From positions 1 to 24,561 of the forward strand of contig DASZZZ010000021.1 of the NCBI GenBank assembly GCA_036260375.1: a stretch of 24,561 bases of DNA. Direction: 5' to 3'. The translations under genes and the position numbers were made by a program. The notes below the pieces were generated by a model. That model was not told the DNA's origin, did not search any database, and worked only from the letters and a program-made list of their open reading frames with translations. This document shows positions 1 through 9,836 of this stretch, piece after piece. Origin of the DNA: DASZZZ01 sp036260375. GTDB lineage: Bacteria > Actinomycetota > CADDZG01 > WHSQ01. Position 1 is the first letter of the stretch. Each line of letters starts with the position of its first letter.

Positions 1-1879
<1,879 letters not shown>

Positions 1880-1887
1880 GGTCGCCC

Positions 1888-1893
1888 ATCGTA
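1888..1893 (-). promoter_or_regulatory. -10 box TACGAT for uvrA (leaderless)
   Basis: On the minus strand TACGAT ends 8 nt before the uvrA ATG, the spacing expected when transcription begins at or next to the start codon. No convincing -35 hexamer was seen. The same TANNNT spacing recurs at four other genes in the window, which supports the call. Confidence 0.5.
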
Positions 1894-2053
1894 AACGACG
1901 CCCGTGTAACTCCCCCGCCCGGCGGACGGCTCCGGCGGCGGACCGGCCTCGGATCGGGCGACCGGGCGACGGACGGCGGCGGCGGAGGGCTCGGGGTGGC
2001 GGCGGACCGGGCGCGCCGCGACGGGCGCCGGGGGTGGACGCCCGTCGGGCGGG

Positions 2054-2073
2054 GCCGGCCGAAGGCGGCCGGC
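2054..2073 (-). terminator. GC-rich hairpin downstream of the 187-aa secreted protein gene
   Basis: Perfect 8-bp stem GCCGGCCG / CGGCCGGC with a 4-nt loop (AAGG on the + strand), starting 12 nt past the stop codon at 2086. There is no U-tract, as is common for hairpins of high-GC actinobacteria. The rest of the 1880-2085 gap is low-complexity GC-rich sequence plus the uvrA -10 box; I see no gene in it. Confidence 0.4.
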
Positions 2074-2085
2074 GTCGCGGTGTCG

Positions 2086-2649
2086 TCAGCAGCCGTGGCG
2101 GCCGGCGCCGTGGTGGATCCAGGCGCCCGCGTCGGGGGCCGCGTCGCTGCATCCCTCCTCGCACCCGGCGATCGGCTCGTCGCCGCGCGCGGGGTCGTAG
2201 TAGATCGACGCGTTCCAGTGGTAGCCGTCGCCGCGTCCCGCGATCGCGCTCTTCGGGAACGCGATCTGGACGCTGTCCGCGTCGGGCCTGGTGACCCTGA
2301 CGCGCGCATCGAAGTCGGCCGACGCGCGCAGCGTGCCGCGCGCCTCGCTCACGCTCACGAAGTAGTCGCCGGAGCCGTCGCCGTCGACGTCGAACGCGAA
2401 GTAGATCGCCGTGTGGCGTCCGCCGACGTCGTCGGCCCACGGCGCGTGGGCGTCGACCCGATGCGTGATCAGACGTCGCCCGTCGACGTTCGTGTGCCCG
2501 TGGCTCGCCGACGCGAGGTCGACCGGGCTCGCGCTGTCGTCGGGATCCGCGACCGTGTTGCGCGTCGCGTGCGCGGGGCCGAACCCCGCGGTGACCGTCG
2601 CGAGCGCGACCAGCGCCGCGACCGTTGCTAGCTTCCGTCCGCCGTTCAC
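2086..2649 (-). CDS. Secreted acidic hypothetical protein, 187 aa
   Basis: I do not recognise a named family. The start is GTG at 2649, preceded by GGGAGG 8 nt upstream; in-frame codons further 5' have no such site. The product begins with two positive charges and a hydrophobic stretch (residues 7-23) ending near AHA-T, a good Sec signal peptide, so it is probably exported. The mature part is acidic and histidine-bearing, with the segment FDVDGDGSGDYFV (about 86-98) that resembles a Ca-binding DxDxDG loop in a beta-rich domain, then alternating strands ending in a Cys-containing tail (C163, C167, C187). It is divergent from the DUF4328 gene, with a 122-bp shared upstream region, and followed by a GC hairpin. 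Function unknown. Confidence 0.8.
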   Translation of the reverse strand: MNGGRKLATVAALVALATVTAGFGPAHATRNTVADPDDSASPVDLASASHGHTNVDGRRLITHRVDAHAPWADDVGGRHTAIYFAFDVDGDGSGDYFVSVSEARGTLRASADFDARVRVTRPDADSVQIAFPKSAIAGRGDGYHWNASIYYDPARGDEPIAGCEEGCSDAAPDAGAWIHHGAGRHGC

Positions 2650-2702
2650 GTCGTTGCCTCCCGTCCCTCGACCATCCGACGCACGCACAGACTCGCGACG
2701 GC

Positions 2703-2724
2703 CCGCGCGCGTTGCAGCGCGCGG
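2703..2724. other. Inverted repeat in the divergent upstream region 2650-2771
   Basis: CCGCGCGC (2703-2710) and GCGCGCGG (2717-2724) form a perfect 8-bp inverted repeat around GTTGCA. It lies between the divergent starts at 2649 and 2772 and could be an operator, though 8-bp GC palindromes also arise by chance here. Confidence 0.25.
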
Positions 2725-2758
2725 CCCGGTTCCGAAAGAAACGCGCAACGCGGGGCGC

Positions 2759-2764
2759 TATCGT
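2759..2764 (+). promoter_or_regulatory. -10 box TATCGT for the DUF4328 gene (leaderless)
   Basis: TATCGT is followed by exactly 7 nt and then the ATG at 2772. No Shine-Dalgarno precedes the start, so transcription probably begins at the start codon. Confidence 0.5.
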
Positions 2765-2771
2765 GCGTGCG

Positions 2772-3734
2772 ATGACCCGGCCCCCGGACGACCGCGCGGC
2801 ACACGACGCCTTCCGCGACGCGGTCGACCCGGCCGATGCAGCGCCGGAGCAGAGCCACGGCGGCGACGATCGCGCCGACGCATCCGGGCTCCCTCCGGAC
2901 GCCGCGACGACGGACGTCGAGGCGGGCGCGACAGCTCCCGGCGCGCCGCCTCCGGGCGGCCGCGCCGACGCGTCCGGGCTCCCTCCCGATGCGCCGGCCG
3001 AGGACGTCGACGGGGCCGGCGTGCCGCCAACGGGGGCGCACACGTCGAGAGGCGTGCCGCCGTCGGGGGCGGACACGTCGACCGACTCGCACCGCGCCGG
3101 CGACGAGACGCCGCGCTCGGTCCGCGCGCCGCGCGCGCTCGCGGCGGCGCTCGTCGCCCTGCTCGTCGCGCTCGCGACGGCCAACGCGATCGCGCTCGTC
3201 TCGGACCTGTGGGCGCATCCGACGTTCCGCCAGGCCGCCACGGGCGAGACGCCGTTCCTCGACGCCGGCGACGTGCAGGAGTGGCAGTCGGCCGTCGGCG
3301 TCGCCCAGGTGTCGCTGACGATCGTGGTGGCGGCCGCATGGCTCGTGTGGTTCCGCCGGGCGTACTCGACCGCCGGCGCGCTGCACGGCGGCACGAGACG
3401 CGCGCCGTCGTGGGCGGTGTGGGCGTGGCTCGTGCCGGTCGTGAACCTCTTTCGCCCCAAGGCGATGACCGACGAGGCCTTCGCCGGCGGCGGCGACGGC
3501 GTCCCGGCGCACGTCCATTGGTGGTGGGGCGTGACGCTCGCGTCGGTGGCGCTGTCGGTCGCCGCGCTCGTGGCGACGCCGGCGTCGCCGTCGGCCGCCG
3601 ACCTCGCCGACGCGACGCTGTTGCACGCACTCGCCGACCTCGCGGGAACGGCCGCCGCGCTGCTAGGCGTCGCGGTGGTGACCTCGCTGACCGCCCGCCT
3701 CACGGGCGCGGCGCGCGCACGCGCCACGGCCTGA
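2772..3734 (+). CDS. DUF4328 domain multi-pass membrane protein with proline-rich N-terminal repeats, 320 aa
   Basis: The first ~110 residues are disordered and rich in P, G, A and D, and contain two pairs of internal repeats (RADASGLPPDA twice; GVPPTGAHTSR / GVPPSGADTST). From about residue 117 the protein becomes hydrophobic, with roughly five membrane segments. The central motif WAVWAWLVPVVNLFRPKAM, followed by an acidic DEAF, is the hallmark of the DUF4328 family, whose role is unknown. The start at 2772 is chosen because of the -10 box 7 nt upstream; a GTG at 2763 is in frame but overlaps that box. Codon use matches the neighbours. It is followed by a 118-bp gap and the aminotransferase on the same strand, which has its own promoter-like box, so cotranscription is not required. 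Confidence 0.8.
   Translation: MTRPPDDRAAHDAFRDAVDPADAAPEQSHGGDDRADASGLPPDAATTDVEAGATAPGAPPPGGRADASGLPPDAPAEDVDGAGVPPTGAHTSRGVPPSGADTSTDSHRAGDETPRSVRAPRALAAALVALLVALATANAIALVSDLWAHPTFRQAATGETPFLDAGDVQEWQSAVGVAQVSLTIVVAAAWLVWFRRAYSTAGALHGGTRRAPSWAVWAWLVPVVNLFRPKAMTDEAFAGGGDGVPAHVHWWWGVTLASVALSVAALVATPASPSAADLADATLLHALADLAGTAAALLGVAVVTSLTARLTGAARARATA
2871..3081 (+). repeat. Two pairs of in-frame direct repeats in the DUF4328 gene
   Basis: A 26-bp unit at 2871-2896 recurs at 2961-2986 with one mismatch. A 31-bp unit at 3018-3048 recurs at 3051-3081 with three mismatches. All copies are in phase and encode RADASGLPP and GVPP.GA.TS segments, so they are recent duplications in the disordered tail and not mobile DNA. 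Confidence 0.7.
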
Positions 3735-3839
3735 CGGCGACCCGGAGTGGCCGAACCGGCGCTGCCGCAAACCGGAGCGGCCCGGCCGCGGCCCGCGGCG
3801 TAGGTTGCGACGCGGCCGAAGGCACGACGCGCGACGCAG

Positions 3840-3845
3840 TACGCT
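3840..3845 (+). promoter_or_regulatory. -10 box TACGCT for the aminotransferase gene (leaderless)
   Basis: TACGCT, then 7 nt (CCCGGCC), then ATG at 3853, with no Shine-Dalgarno. This is the same geometry as at 2759 and 19816. Confidence 0.5.
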
Positions 3846-3852
3846 CCCGGCC

Positions 3853-4998
3853 ATGGACCTTTCCTCGTACCGCCGCGAGTTCCCCGTCGTCGAGCAGCGC
3901 ACGTACCTGATCTCCGCGTCGCTCGGCCCCCTGTCCGTGCGCAGCCGCACGCTCGCCGAGGAGCACCTCGACCTGTGGGGCCGTCTCGGCCCCGAGGAGC
4001 TCTGGTTCGAGCACGGCTTCCCGCGCTTGCAGCAATGCCGCGAGCGCTTCGCGCGCTTGATCGGCGCCGACGACGACGAGGTCGCGATCGTCCCGTCGGT
4101 GTCGGTGGGACTGTCGAACCTCGCGACGTGCCTCGACCTCGACGCGCGTCCCAAGGTCGTCCTCGGGGCGATGGACTTCCCGACGAACCACTACGTGTGG
4201 CGCGCTCAGGAGCGGCGGGGCGCCAAGCTCGACGTCGTGCCGTCGCCCGACGGCGTCAGGATCGACGAGGACGACTTCGTCGCGCGCATCGACGAGCAGA
4301 CCGCGGCGGTCAACGTCAACCGCGTCCTGTTCGAGTCGTCGTGGATCATGGACCTCGACCCGATCGTGCGCGCCGCGCGCGACGCGGGCGCGTTCGTCGT
4401 CGTCGACGACTTCCACGGCACCGGCGTGGTGCCGATCGACGTCCACGAGGCCGGCGTCGACGTCCTGCTGACCGGCGCGCTCAAGTGGCTCTGCGGCGGG
4501 CAGGGCATCGCGTTCATGTACTGCCGCCGCGACCTCGCGGCCCGGATGGAGCCCCTCGTCGTCGGGTGGTTCGGCACCGTGGACCCGTTCGACTTCGACC
4601 GCTCGCGCCTGCGGCTGCTGCCGGACGCGCGTCGCTTCGAGGCGGGGACCTACACGCTGCCGCAGGCGTGGACCGCGTCGGGCGGCCTCGAGATCGTCCT
4701 CGAGGTCGGCGTCGACGCGATCCGGGCCCGCAACCAGGAGCTGACGCGCGGGATCGTCGAGCGCGCCGACGACGCGGGCCTCGAGGTGCTCACGCCGCGC
4801 GACGACGCTCGCCGCGGCGGCCTCGTCCGCGTGCGCGTCCCCGGGGGCCGCGCGCGCGCCGAGGAGGTCCTGCATGCGCTGTTCGCGCGCGACGTAGTGC
4901 TCGACTCGCGCGCCGACTCGCTGCGTATCTCGCCGCACTTCTTCAACGACGAGTCGGACCTCGACCGCTGCTTCGAGGAGCTGCGCGCGCTCCTCTGA
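3853..4998 (+). CDS. Class V aminotransferase-fold PLP enzyme (kynureninase/cysteine-desulfurase-like), 381 aa
   Basis: The protein has the class V fold over its full length. K211 in GALKWLCGGQG is the expected Schiff-base lysine, and the KWLCGG context resembles kynureninase-like members. VVVDDFHGTG (182-191) supplies the acidic residue that holds the pyridine nitrogen and a following histidine. GWFG (238-241), FEAGTYTLPQ (262-271) and LRISPHFFNDESDL (357-370) are further family landmarks. No signal peptide; cytoplasmic. Substrate is not readable from sequence: no tryptophan-degradation genes (kynurenine formamidase, tryptophan dioxygenase) and no Fe-S assembly genes lie nearby, so neither kynureninase nor SufS can be claimed. 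It converges with the MATE gene, the stops being only 3 bp apart. The start is fixed by the -10 box 7 nt upstream. Confidence 0.88.
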   Translation: MDLSSYRREFPVVEQRTYLISASLGPLSVRSRTLAEEHLDLWGRLGPEELWFEHGFPRLQQCRERFARLIGADDDEVAIVPSVSVGLSNLATCLDLDARPKVVLGAMDFPTNHYVWRAQERRGAKLDVVPSPDGVRIDEDDFVARIDEQTAAVNVNRVLFESSWIMDLDPIVRAARDAGAFVVVDDFHGTGVVPIDVHEAGVDVLLTGALKWLCGGQGIAFMYCRRDLAARMEPLVVGWFGTVDPFDFDRSRLRLLPDARRFEAGTYTLPQAWTASGGLEIVLEVGVDAIRARNQELTRGIVERADDAGLEVLTPRDDARRGGLVRVRVPGGRARAEEVLHALFARDVVLDSRADSLRISPHFFNDESDLDRCFEELRALL

Positions 4999-5001
4999 CG
5001 G

Positions 5002-6333
5002 TCACGGCGTGAGGGTCCAGCGGCCTCCTCGCAAGCGCGCGCCGGTCGTGGCCGTGCGCGCCACCATCCACACGGTCGCGCCGGCGGCGAGGCCCCCGGT
5101 CCCCCATCCCGCCTCCAGCGACGCGACCGCGAGCGCGACGTAGAGCGCGGACGACGCCGCCATCGCGCCCGCGAGGAACCGCGTGTCGCTGGCGCCGATG
5201 AGAATCCCGTCGAGGGTGAACGCGGCGGCCGCGAGCGGCTGCAGGAGCGCGAGCCATCCGATCAGCGCCGCGGCCGAGGCGACGACCCGGGCGTCGTCGG
5301 CGAAGAGGCCGGCGACCGGCGTGCGCACCACGAACAGCGCCGCGGCGAGCGCGACGCCCACGACGATCCCCCACTCCATCAGCCGGCGCGCGAGCTCGTC
5401 GGCGCGGCCCGGGGAGCCGGCGCCGAGGTGACGCCCGACGAGCGCCTGCGCCGCGATCGCGACCGAGTCGAGCACGAGCGAGAGGAACAGGAACAGCTGC
5501 ATGGTGATCTGCCACGCGCCGAGCGCGACGATCCCCATCCGCGCCGCCACGGAGGTCGCGACCGTGAGCGCGAGCAACAGCGAGCCGTTGCGAACGAGGA
5601 GGTCCGCGCCGACCACGAGCAGCGAGCGCATCACCCCGACGTCGAGCCGGCGTGGCCGCGCGCCCTCGCTGCGCCGCCGCAGGATCGCGACGAACGCGAG
5701 CGCGACGCCCCACTGCCCGAGCACCGTCGCCCATGCGGCCCCCTGCACGCCGAGGCCGGCCGGGTAGATCAGGACGTAGTCGAGGATCGCGTTCGCGACC
5801 GCGCCGGCGACCGCGACCACCATTGCGGTGCGAGTGTCCTGCAGGCCGCGCGTCCATCCGTGGCCGACCTGCGCGATCAGCACGGCGACCGCGGCGAGGG
5901 CGCGGATGCGCAGGTACGGCTCCGCGAACCCGACGGTGTCGGGCCCCGCCCCGAGCAACCGCACGATCGGGCCCGCGAACACGACGCCACCCATCGTCAG
6001 GACGACGCCGATCGCGACGGCCATCACGAGCGCGTGGACGCCGATCGCGGTCGCGGCGCGGGAGTCGCCTGCCCCGATCGCGCGTGCGACGCGCGGCGTG
6101 ACGCCGTACACGAGGAACGAGAACAGCCAGAACGACGCCGTGAACGCGGCGGTGCCGATCGCGACGCCACCGAGCTCACGCGCGCCGAGGTTGCCGACGA
6201 GCGCGGTGTCGACGAGCGAGTACAGGGGGTCGGCCGCGAGCGCCCCGAGCGCCGGCGCGGCGAGCGCCATGATGTCGCGGTCGTCGGGGTGGCGTCCGAA
6301 GCGAAGCACGCGACGGCGCGTCGGCGCCGTCAA
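5002..6333 (-). CDS. MATE-family (DinF-like) multidrug/toxin efflux protein, ~443 aa
   Basis: A polytopic protein with about 12 hydrophobic segments. The N-terminal pattern APALGALAADPLYSLVDTA followed by GNLG is typical of DinF-type MATE transporters, which export cationic compounds with Na+ or H+ antiport. A second MatE repeat begins about residue 235. The proposed start is TTG at 6333, which overlaps the uvrB stop (TTGA) and has GAGAGG 4 nt upstream inside uvrB; GTG at 6309 and ATG at 6270 are in-frame alternatives. The overlap implies cotranscription and probably translational coupling with uvrB. In E. coli dinF is damage-inducible, and an efflux gene next to uvrB also occurs in other actinobacteria, so a role in a DNA-damage response is plausible but inferred. 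Family confidence is high, start confidence moderate. Confidence 0.9.
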   Translation of the reverse strand: MTAPTRRRVLRFGRHPDDRDIMALAAPALGALAADPLYSLVDTALVGNLGARELGGVAIGTAAFTASFWLFSFLVYGVTPRVARAIGAGDSRAATAIGVHALVMAVAIGVVLTMGGVVFAGPIVRLLGAGPDTVGFAEPYLRIRALAAVAVLIAQVGHGWTRGLQDTRTAMVVAVAGAVANAILDYVLIYPAGLGVQGAAWATVLGQWGVALAFVAILRRRSEGARPRRLDVGVMRSLLVVGADLLVRNGSLLLALTVATSVAARMGIVALGAWQITMQLFLFLSLVLDSVAIAAQALVGRHLGAGSPGRADELARRLMEWGIVVGVALAAALFVVRTPVAGLFADDARVVASAAALIGWLALLQPLAAAAFTLDGILIGASDTRFLAGAMAASSALYVALAVASLEAGWGTGGLAAGATVWMVARTATTGARLRGGRWTLTP

Positions 6334-8333
6334 CCGACCTCTCGCAGCTCGCGCCGGATCTCGTGGATCTCGTCGCGGATGCGAGCTGCGTACTCGAACC
6401 GGAGGTCCTCGGCGGCCTGGTGCATCTCCTCCTCGAGCTGCAGGATGACGCGCCTGAGCTCGTCGGGGCTGCCGCCGACCGGCTCCCGGCGGCGGCTCTT
6501 GGACTTCGCCGGCACGTGCCCGTCGCCGCCGCGCCGGCCCATGCCCTCGATCAGGATGTCGGCGACCTTCTTGCGCACCGTCTGCGGGTCGATGCCGTGC
6601 GCGGTGTTGTACTCGATCTGGATCTTGCGCCGCCGCTGCGTCTCCGAGATCGCGCGCCGCATGGAGTCGGTGACCTCGTCCGCGTACATGATCACCGCGC
6701 CGTCGACGTTGCGCGCGGCGCGCCCGATCGTCTGGATCAGCGACGTCTGCGACCGCAGGTAGCCCTCCTTGTCGGCGTCGAGGATCGCGACGAGCGACAC
6801 CTCCGGCAGGTCGAGGCCCTCCCGCAGCAGGTTGATGCCGACGAGGACGTCGAACTCGCCGAGACGCAGGTCGCGCAGGATCTCCATGCGCTCGACGGTG
6901 TCGATGTCGGAGTGCAGGTAGCGCACGCGGATGCCGGACTCCAGCAGGTAGTCGGTGAGGTCCTCGGCCATCTTCTTGGTCAGCGTCGTCACGAGCACGC
7001 GGTCCTCGGCCTCGACGCGCTTGCGTATCTCCTCCATCAAGTCGTCGATCTGGCCCTTGGTCGGCCGCACGACGACCTCCGGGTCGACGAGCCCGGTGGG
7101 GCGCACGAGCTGCTCGCACGGCTCCGGCGAGTGCCGCAGCTCGAACGGGCCCGGCGTCGCGCTCATGAACACGATCTGCGTGGTGACGTCGAGGAACTCG
7201 TCGAAGCGCAGCGGCCGGTTGTCGAGCGCGCTCGGGAGCCGGAACCCGTGCTCGACGAGCGTGCGCTTGCGGCTCATGTCGCCCTCGTACATGCCGTTGA
7301 GCTGCGGGACGGTGACGTGGCTCTCGTCGAGCACGACGAGGAAGTCGTCGGGGAAGTAGTCGAGCAGCGTGTTGGGCCGTGATCCGGGTGCCCGGCCCTC
7401 GATGTGACGGGCGTAGTTCTCGATGCCGTTGCAGAAGCCGACCTCGCGCATCATCTCGAGGTCGTAGTTCGTGCGCATCTTGAGACGCTGCGCCTCGAGC
7501 AGCTTGCGCTCGCGCTCGAACACGGCGAGCCGGTCCGCGAGCTCGCGCTCGATCGCGCCGATGGCGCGCTCCATGCGCTCGCGCGACGCGACGTAGTGCG
7601 TCGCCGGGTACACCGTGACGTGGTCGAGCTCGCCGATGATCTCGCCGGTGAGCGGGTCGAGCTGGATTATGCGGTCGACGTCGTCGCCGAACAGCTCGAT
7701 GCGCACGGCGCGCTCCTCGTACGCCGGGAAGACCTCGATCGTGTCGCCGCGCACGCGGAACTTTCCCCGCACGAAGTTGACGTCGTTGCGCTCGTACTGG
7801 ATGTCGACGAGGCGCTGGACGATGAAGTCGCGGTCGGCGGTTCCGCCGCGCGCGACGCTGACCACCTGGTTGAGGTATTCCTCCGGCGAGCCGAGGCCGA
7901 AGATCGCCGAGACGCTCGCGACGATGAGCACGTCGTCGCGCTGCAACAGCGCGCTCGTCGCGGCGTGGCGCAGCCGCTCGATCTCGTCGTTGATCGACGA
8001 GTCCTTCTCGATGTACGTGTCCGACGACGGCACGTAGGCCTCGGGCTGGTAGTAGTCGTAGTACGACACGAAGTACTCGACCGCGTTGTGCGGGAAGAAC
8101 GACTTGAACTCGTTGCACAGCTGCGCCGCGAGCGACTTGTTCGGTGCCATGACGAGCGTCGGCTTCTGGATCTGCTCGAGCGCCCACGCGATCGTCGCCG
8201 TCTTGCCGGTGCCGGTCGCGCCCAGCAGCGTGACGTAGCGCTCGCCGGTGCGCACACGGTCGGCGAGGCACGAGATCGCCTTGGGCTGGTCGCCTGCGGG
8301 CGCGAAGTCGGCGACGACCTTGAACGGGGGCAT
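6330..8333 (-). CDS. uvrB: UvrB, excinuclease ABC subunit B, 667 aa
   Basis: UvrB receives damaged DNA from UvrA, verifies the lesion with a beta-hairpin and recruits UvrC. Visible in order: Q-motif region PAGDQPKAI (13-20), Walker A GATGTGKT (38-45), the lesion-clamping hairpin YYDYYQPEAY onward (from about 91), Walker B VVLDESH, the helicase motifs SATPGPFE, VLVTTLTKKMAEDLT, GINLLREGLDLPE and QTIGRAARN, and a C-terminal UVR coiled coil (LEEEMHQAAEDLRFEYAARI) that binds UvrC. Length is normal for the family. The start ATG at 8333 has a TAGACT box 6 nt upstream and no Shine-Dalgarno, suggesting a leaderless mRNA. The stop overlaps the start of the MATE gene. No SOS operator was seen in the 41-bp gap to the amidase gene. 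Confidence 0.98.
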   Translation of the reverse strand: MPPFKVVADFAPAGDQPKAISCLADRVRTGERYVTLLGATGTGKTATIAWALEQIQKPTLVMAPNKSLAAQLCNEFKSFFPHNAVEYFVSYYDYYQPEAYVPSSDTYIEKDSSINDEIERLRHAATSALLQRDDVLIVASVSAIFGLGSPEEYLNQVVSVARGGTADRDFIVQRLVDIQYERNDVNFVRGKFRVRGDTIEVFPAYEERAVRIELFGDDVDRIIQLDPLTGEIIGELDHVTVYPATHYVASRERMERAIGAIERELADRLAVFERERKLLEAQRLKMRTNYDLEMMREVGFCNGIENYARHIEGRAPGSRPNTLLDYFPDDFLVVLDESHVTVPQLNGMYEGDMSRKRTLVEHGFRLPSALDNRPLRFDEFLDVTTQIVFMSATPGPFELRHSPEPCEQLVRPTGLVDPEVVVRPTKGQIDDLMEEIRKRVEAEDRVLVTTLTKKMAEDLTDYLLESGIRVRYLHSDIDTVERMEILRDLRLGEFDVLVGINLLREGLDLPEVSLVAILDADKEGYLRSQTSLIQTIGRAARNVDGAVIMYADEVTDSMRRAISETQRRRKIQIEYNTAHGIDPQTVRKKVADILIEGMGRRGGDGHVPAKSKSRRREPVGGSPDELRRVILQLEEEMHQAAEDLRFEYAARIRDEIHEIRRELREVG

Positions 8334-8339
8334 GCGGCG

Positions 8340-8345
8340 AGTCTA
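8340..8345 (-). promoter_or_regulatory. -10 box TAGACT for uvrB (leaderless)
   Basis: TAGACT on the minus strand ends 6 nt before the uvrB ATG, in the context GCTAGACT that resembles the -10 boxes at 9827, 14553 and 22443. It sits in the short gap after the amidase stop, so uvrB can be transcribed independently of the amidase gene. Confidence 0.5.
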
Positions 8346-8374
8346 GCGGCGGGGCGCGACGGAAAGGGCGCCCG

Positions 8375-9781
8375 TCACGACACCGGCGGGCGCCGCTCGG
8401 CCCACGGCCGGGCGCGCTCGAGCTGCGCCGAGAGGCGCACGAGCGTCGCCTCCGCGGCCGGCGCCCCGATCAGCTGGACGCCCACGGGAAGGTCGTCGGC
8501 GGTCCAGTGCAGCGGCACCGACACGGCCGGCTGCCCGGTGATGTTGGGCACCGGGGTGAACGGCATGAACATGCCCGACTTGAGAAAGCGCGTGATCGGG
8601 TCGGCGTCGTCCTCGTCGAGCCACCGCACCGGCACGGGCGGGAGCGCGAGCGTCGGCGTCACGACGACGTCGTACGCGTCCCAGAACGCGACCACCGCGC
8701 GCGCGAGCCGCTGGAGCTCGGCCCCGGCGCGCACGAGCTCGATGCTGTCGGTCCCCCGCGCCGCCTCGGCCAGCGCGCGGTTGATCGGCTCCATGCGCGC
8801 CGGGTCGACCTCCGGGTAGCACGCCGACAGCGTCTGCCACACGCGCACGAACGACAGCGTCACGCCGGGGTCGATCCACGGGGGCGTGGCGTCGTCGACG
8901 TCGTGCCCGAGCTCGGCGAGCAGCTCGGCCGCCGACGCCGCCGCGGCCGCGCATTCGGGGTCGACCGGCGCGCCCGTCGGCGCCATCGTCGTCACCGCGA
9001 TGCGCAGGCGGCCCGGCTCCGTCTCCGCCTCGCGCGCGAGCGGCGCGTCGAAGCCCGGCAGCCAGAACGGGTCGCCGGGCTCGTAGCCGGCGAGGACGTC
9101 GAGCAGCGCGGCGGCGTCGGCGACGCTGCGGGCGAGCGGCCCGTCGGTCGCGTAGCCGTGCAGCGCCGCGCCCGCGGGCGCCGCCGACACCCGCCCGCGC
9201 GCCGGCTTGATGCCGACGAGCCCGCAGCACGACGCCGGGATGCGGATCGAGCCGCCCCCGTCGCTGCCGTGCGCGACCGCGACCATCCCCGCGGCGACCG
9301 CGGCCGCCGAGCCCCCGCTCGAGCCGCCCGGCGTGCGCGCCGTGTCCCACGGGTTGCGGCACACGCCGTTGAGCGCCGACTCGGTGAGCGGGATCGTGCC
9401 GAACTCGGGCGTGTTGGTCTTGCCCACGACGACGAAGCCGGCGTCCTTGATGCGGCGCACCGCGGCGGAGTCCTCGGCGGGCACGTTGTCGGCGAACGCG
9501 CTGCACGAGTACGTCGTGCGCACGCCGGCGGTCTCGGCGAGGTCTTTGATCGCGATCGGGACGCCGAGGAACGGGGGCAGGTCGCCGCCGCGCGCGACGC
9601 GCTCGGCCGCGGCGCGCGCGTCGTCCAGGGCGCGCTCGGCGGTCACGGTGACGAACGCGTTGAGCTCGCCGTCGAGCTTCTCGATGCGCTCGAGGCACTC
9701 CGTGACGACCTCGACCGGCGACACCGAGCGGTCTCGGATCGCGGCCGCCTGGTCGCGCGCGCTCGTCCATGCGACGTCCAC
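8375..9781 (-). CDS. Amidase-signature family hydrolase, 468 aa
   Basis: Hydrolyses an amide bond using a Ser-cisSer-Lys triad. K79 (in GVPIAIKDL), the GGSSGGSAAAVAAG loop (152-165, cis-Ser) and S178 in GSDGGGSIRIPASCCG (172-187) are all present, so the enzyme should be active. The C-terminal TPVPNITGQPAVSVPL and PVGVQLIGAP blocks are also typical. Substrate unknown. GatA is a relative, but no gatB or gatC lies nearby and stand-alone amidases are common, so I do not call it GatA. The start is GTG at 9781 with GGGAGG 4 nt upstream. A TAGCCT box about 46 nt upstream gives it its own promoter, after the histidine kinase gene on the same strand. Cytoplasmic; no signal peptide. Confidence 0.92.
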   Translation of the reverse strand: MDVAWTSARDQAAAIRDRSVSPVEVVTECLERIEKLDGELNAFVTVTAERALDDARAAAERVARGGDLPPFLGVPIAIKDLAETAGVRTTYSCSAFADNVPAEDSAAVRRIKDAGFVVVGKTNTPEFGTIPLTESALNGVCRNPWDTARTPGGSSGGSAAAVAAGMVAVAHGSDGGGSIRIPASCCGLVGIKPARGRVSAAPAGAALHGYATDGPLARSVADAAALLDVLAGYEPGDPFWLPGFDAPLAREAETEPGRLRIAVTTMAPTGAPVDPECAAAAASAAELLAELGHDVDDATPPWIDPGVTLSFVRVWQTLSACYPEVDPARMEPINRALAEAARGTDSIELVRAGAELQRLARAVVAFWDAYDVVVTPTLALPPVPVRWLDEDDADPITRFLKSGMFMPFTPVPNITGQPAVSVPLHWTADDLPVGVQLIGAPAAEATLVRLSAQLERARPWAERRPPVS

Positions 9782-9816
9782 GTAGCCTCCCGCGGTCGCG
9801 CGCCGGCCGCTCCGGC

Positions 9817-9830
9817 GCCTGCCCGCAGGC
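9817..9830 (-). terminator. Small hairpin after the histidine kinase gene
   Basis: GCCTG / CAGGC with a 4-nt loop, lying just past the kinase stop (9837-9839). It is short and lacks a U-tract, so this is a weak candidate terminator. One arm overlaps the -10 box of the amidase gene. Confidence 0.25.
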
Positions 9831-9832
9831 TA
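9827..9832 (-). promoter_or_regulatory. -10 box TAGCCT for the amidase gene
   Basis: GCTAGCCT on the minus strand, about 46 nt before the GTG start; the resulting leader would carry the GGGAGG ribosome-binding site. The identical octamer precedes the gene at 14603. Confidence 0.45.
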
Positions 9833-9836
9833 GCGC

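Noticed and set aside
1880..2085. SOS (LexA) operator upstream of uvrA
   Set aside because: No GAAC-N4-GTTC-like palindrome was found here or upstream of uvrB.
3853..4998. Naming the aminotransferase kynureninase or SufS
   Set aside because: Fold and PLP lysine are clear, but there is no tryptophan-catabolism or Fe-S gene nearby and the substrate residues cannot be judged by eye.
5002..8271. Apparent 1089-aa fusion of a long N-terminal region with the MATE protein
   Set aside because: The N-terminal 640 codons are the uvrB region read out of frame; the MATE protein begins near 6333 or 6309.
8375..9781. Naming the amidase GatA
   Set aside because: The catalytic triad is shared by all amidase-signature enzymes; gatC and gatB are not adjacent.
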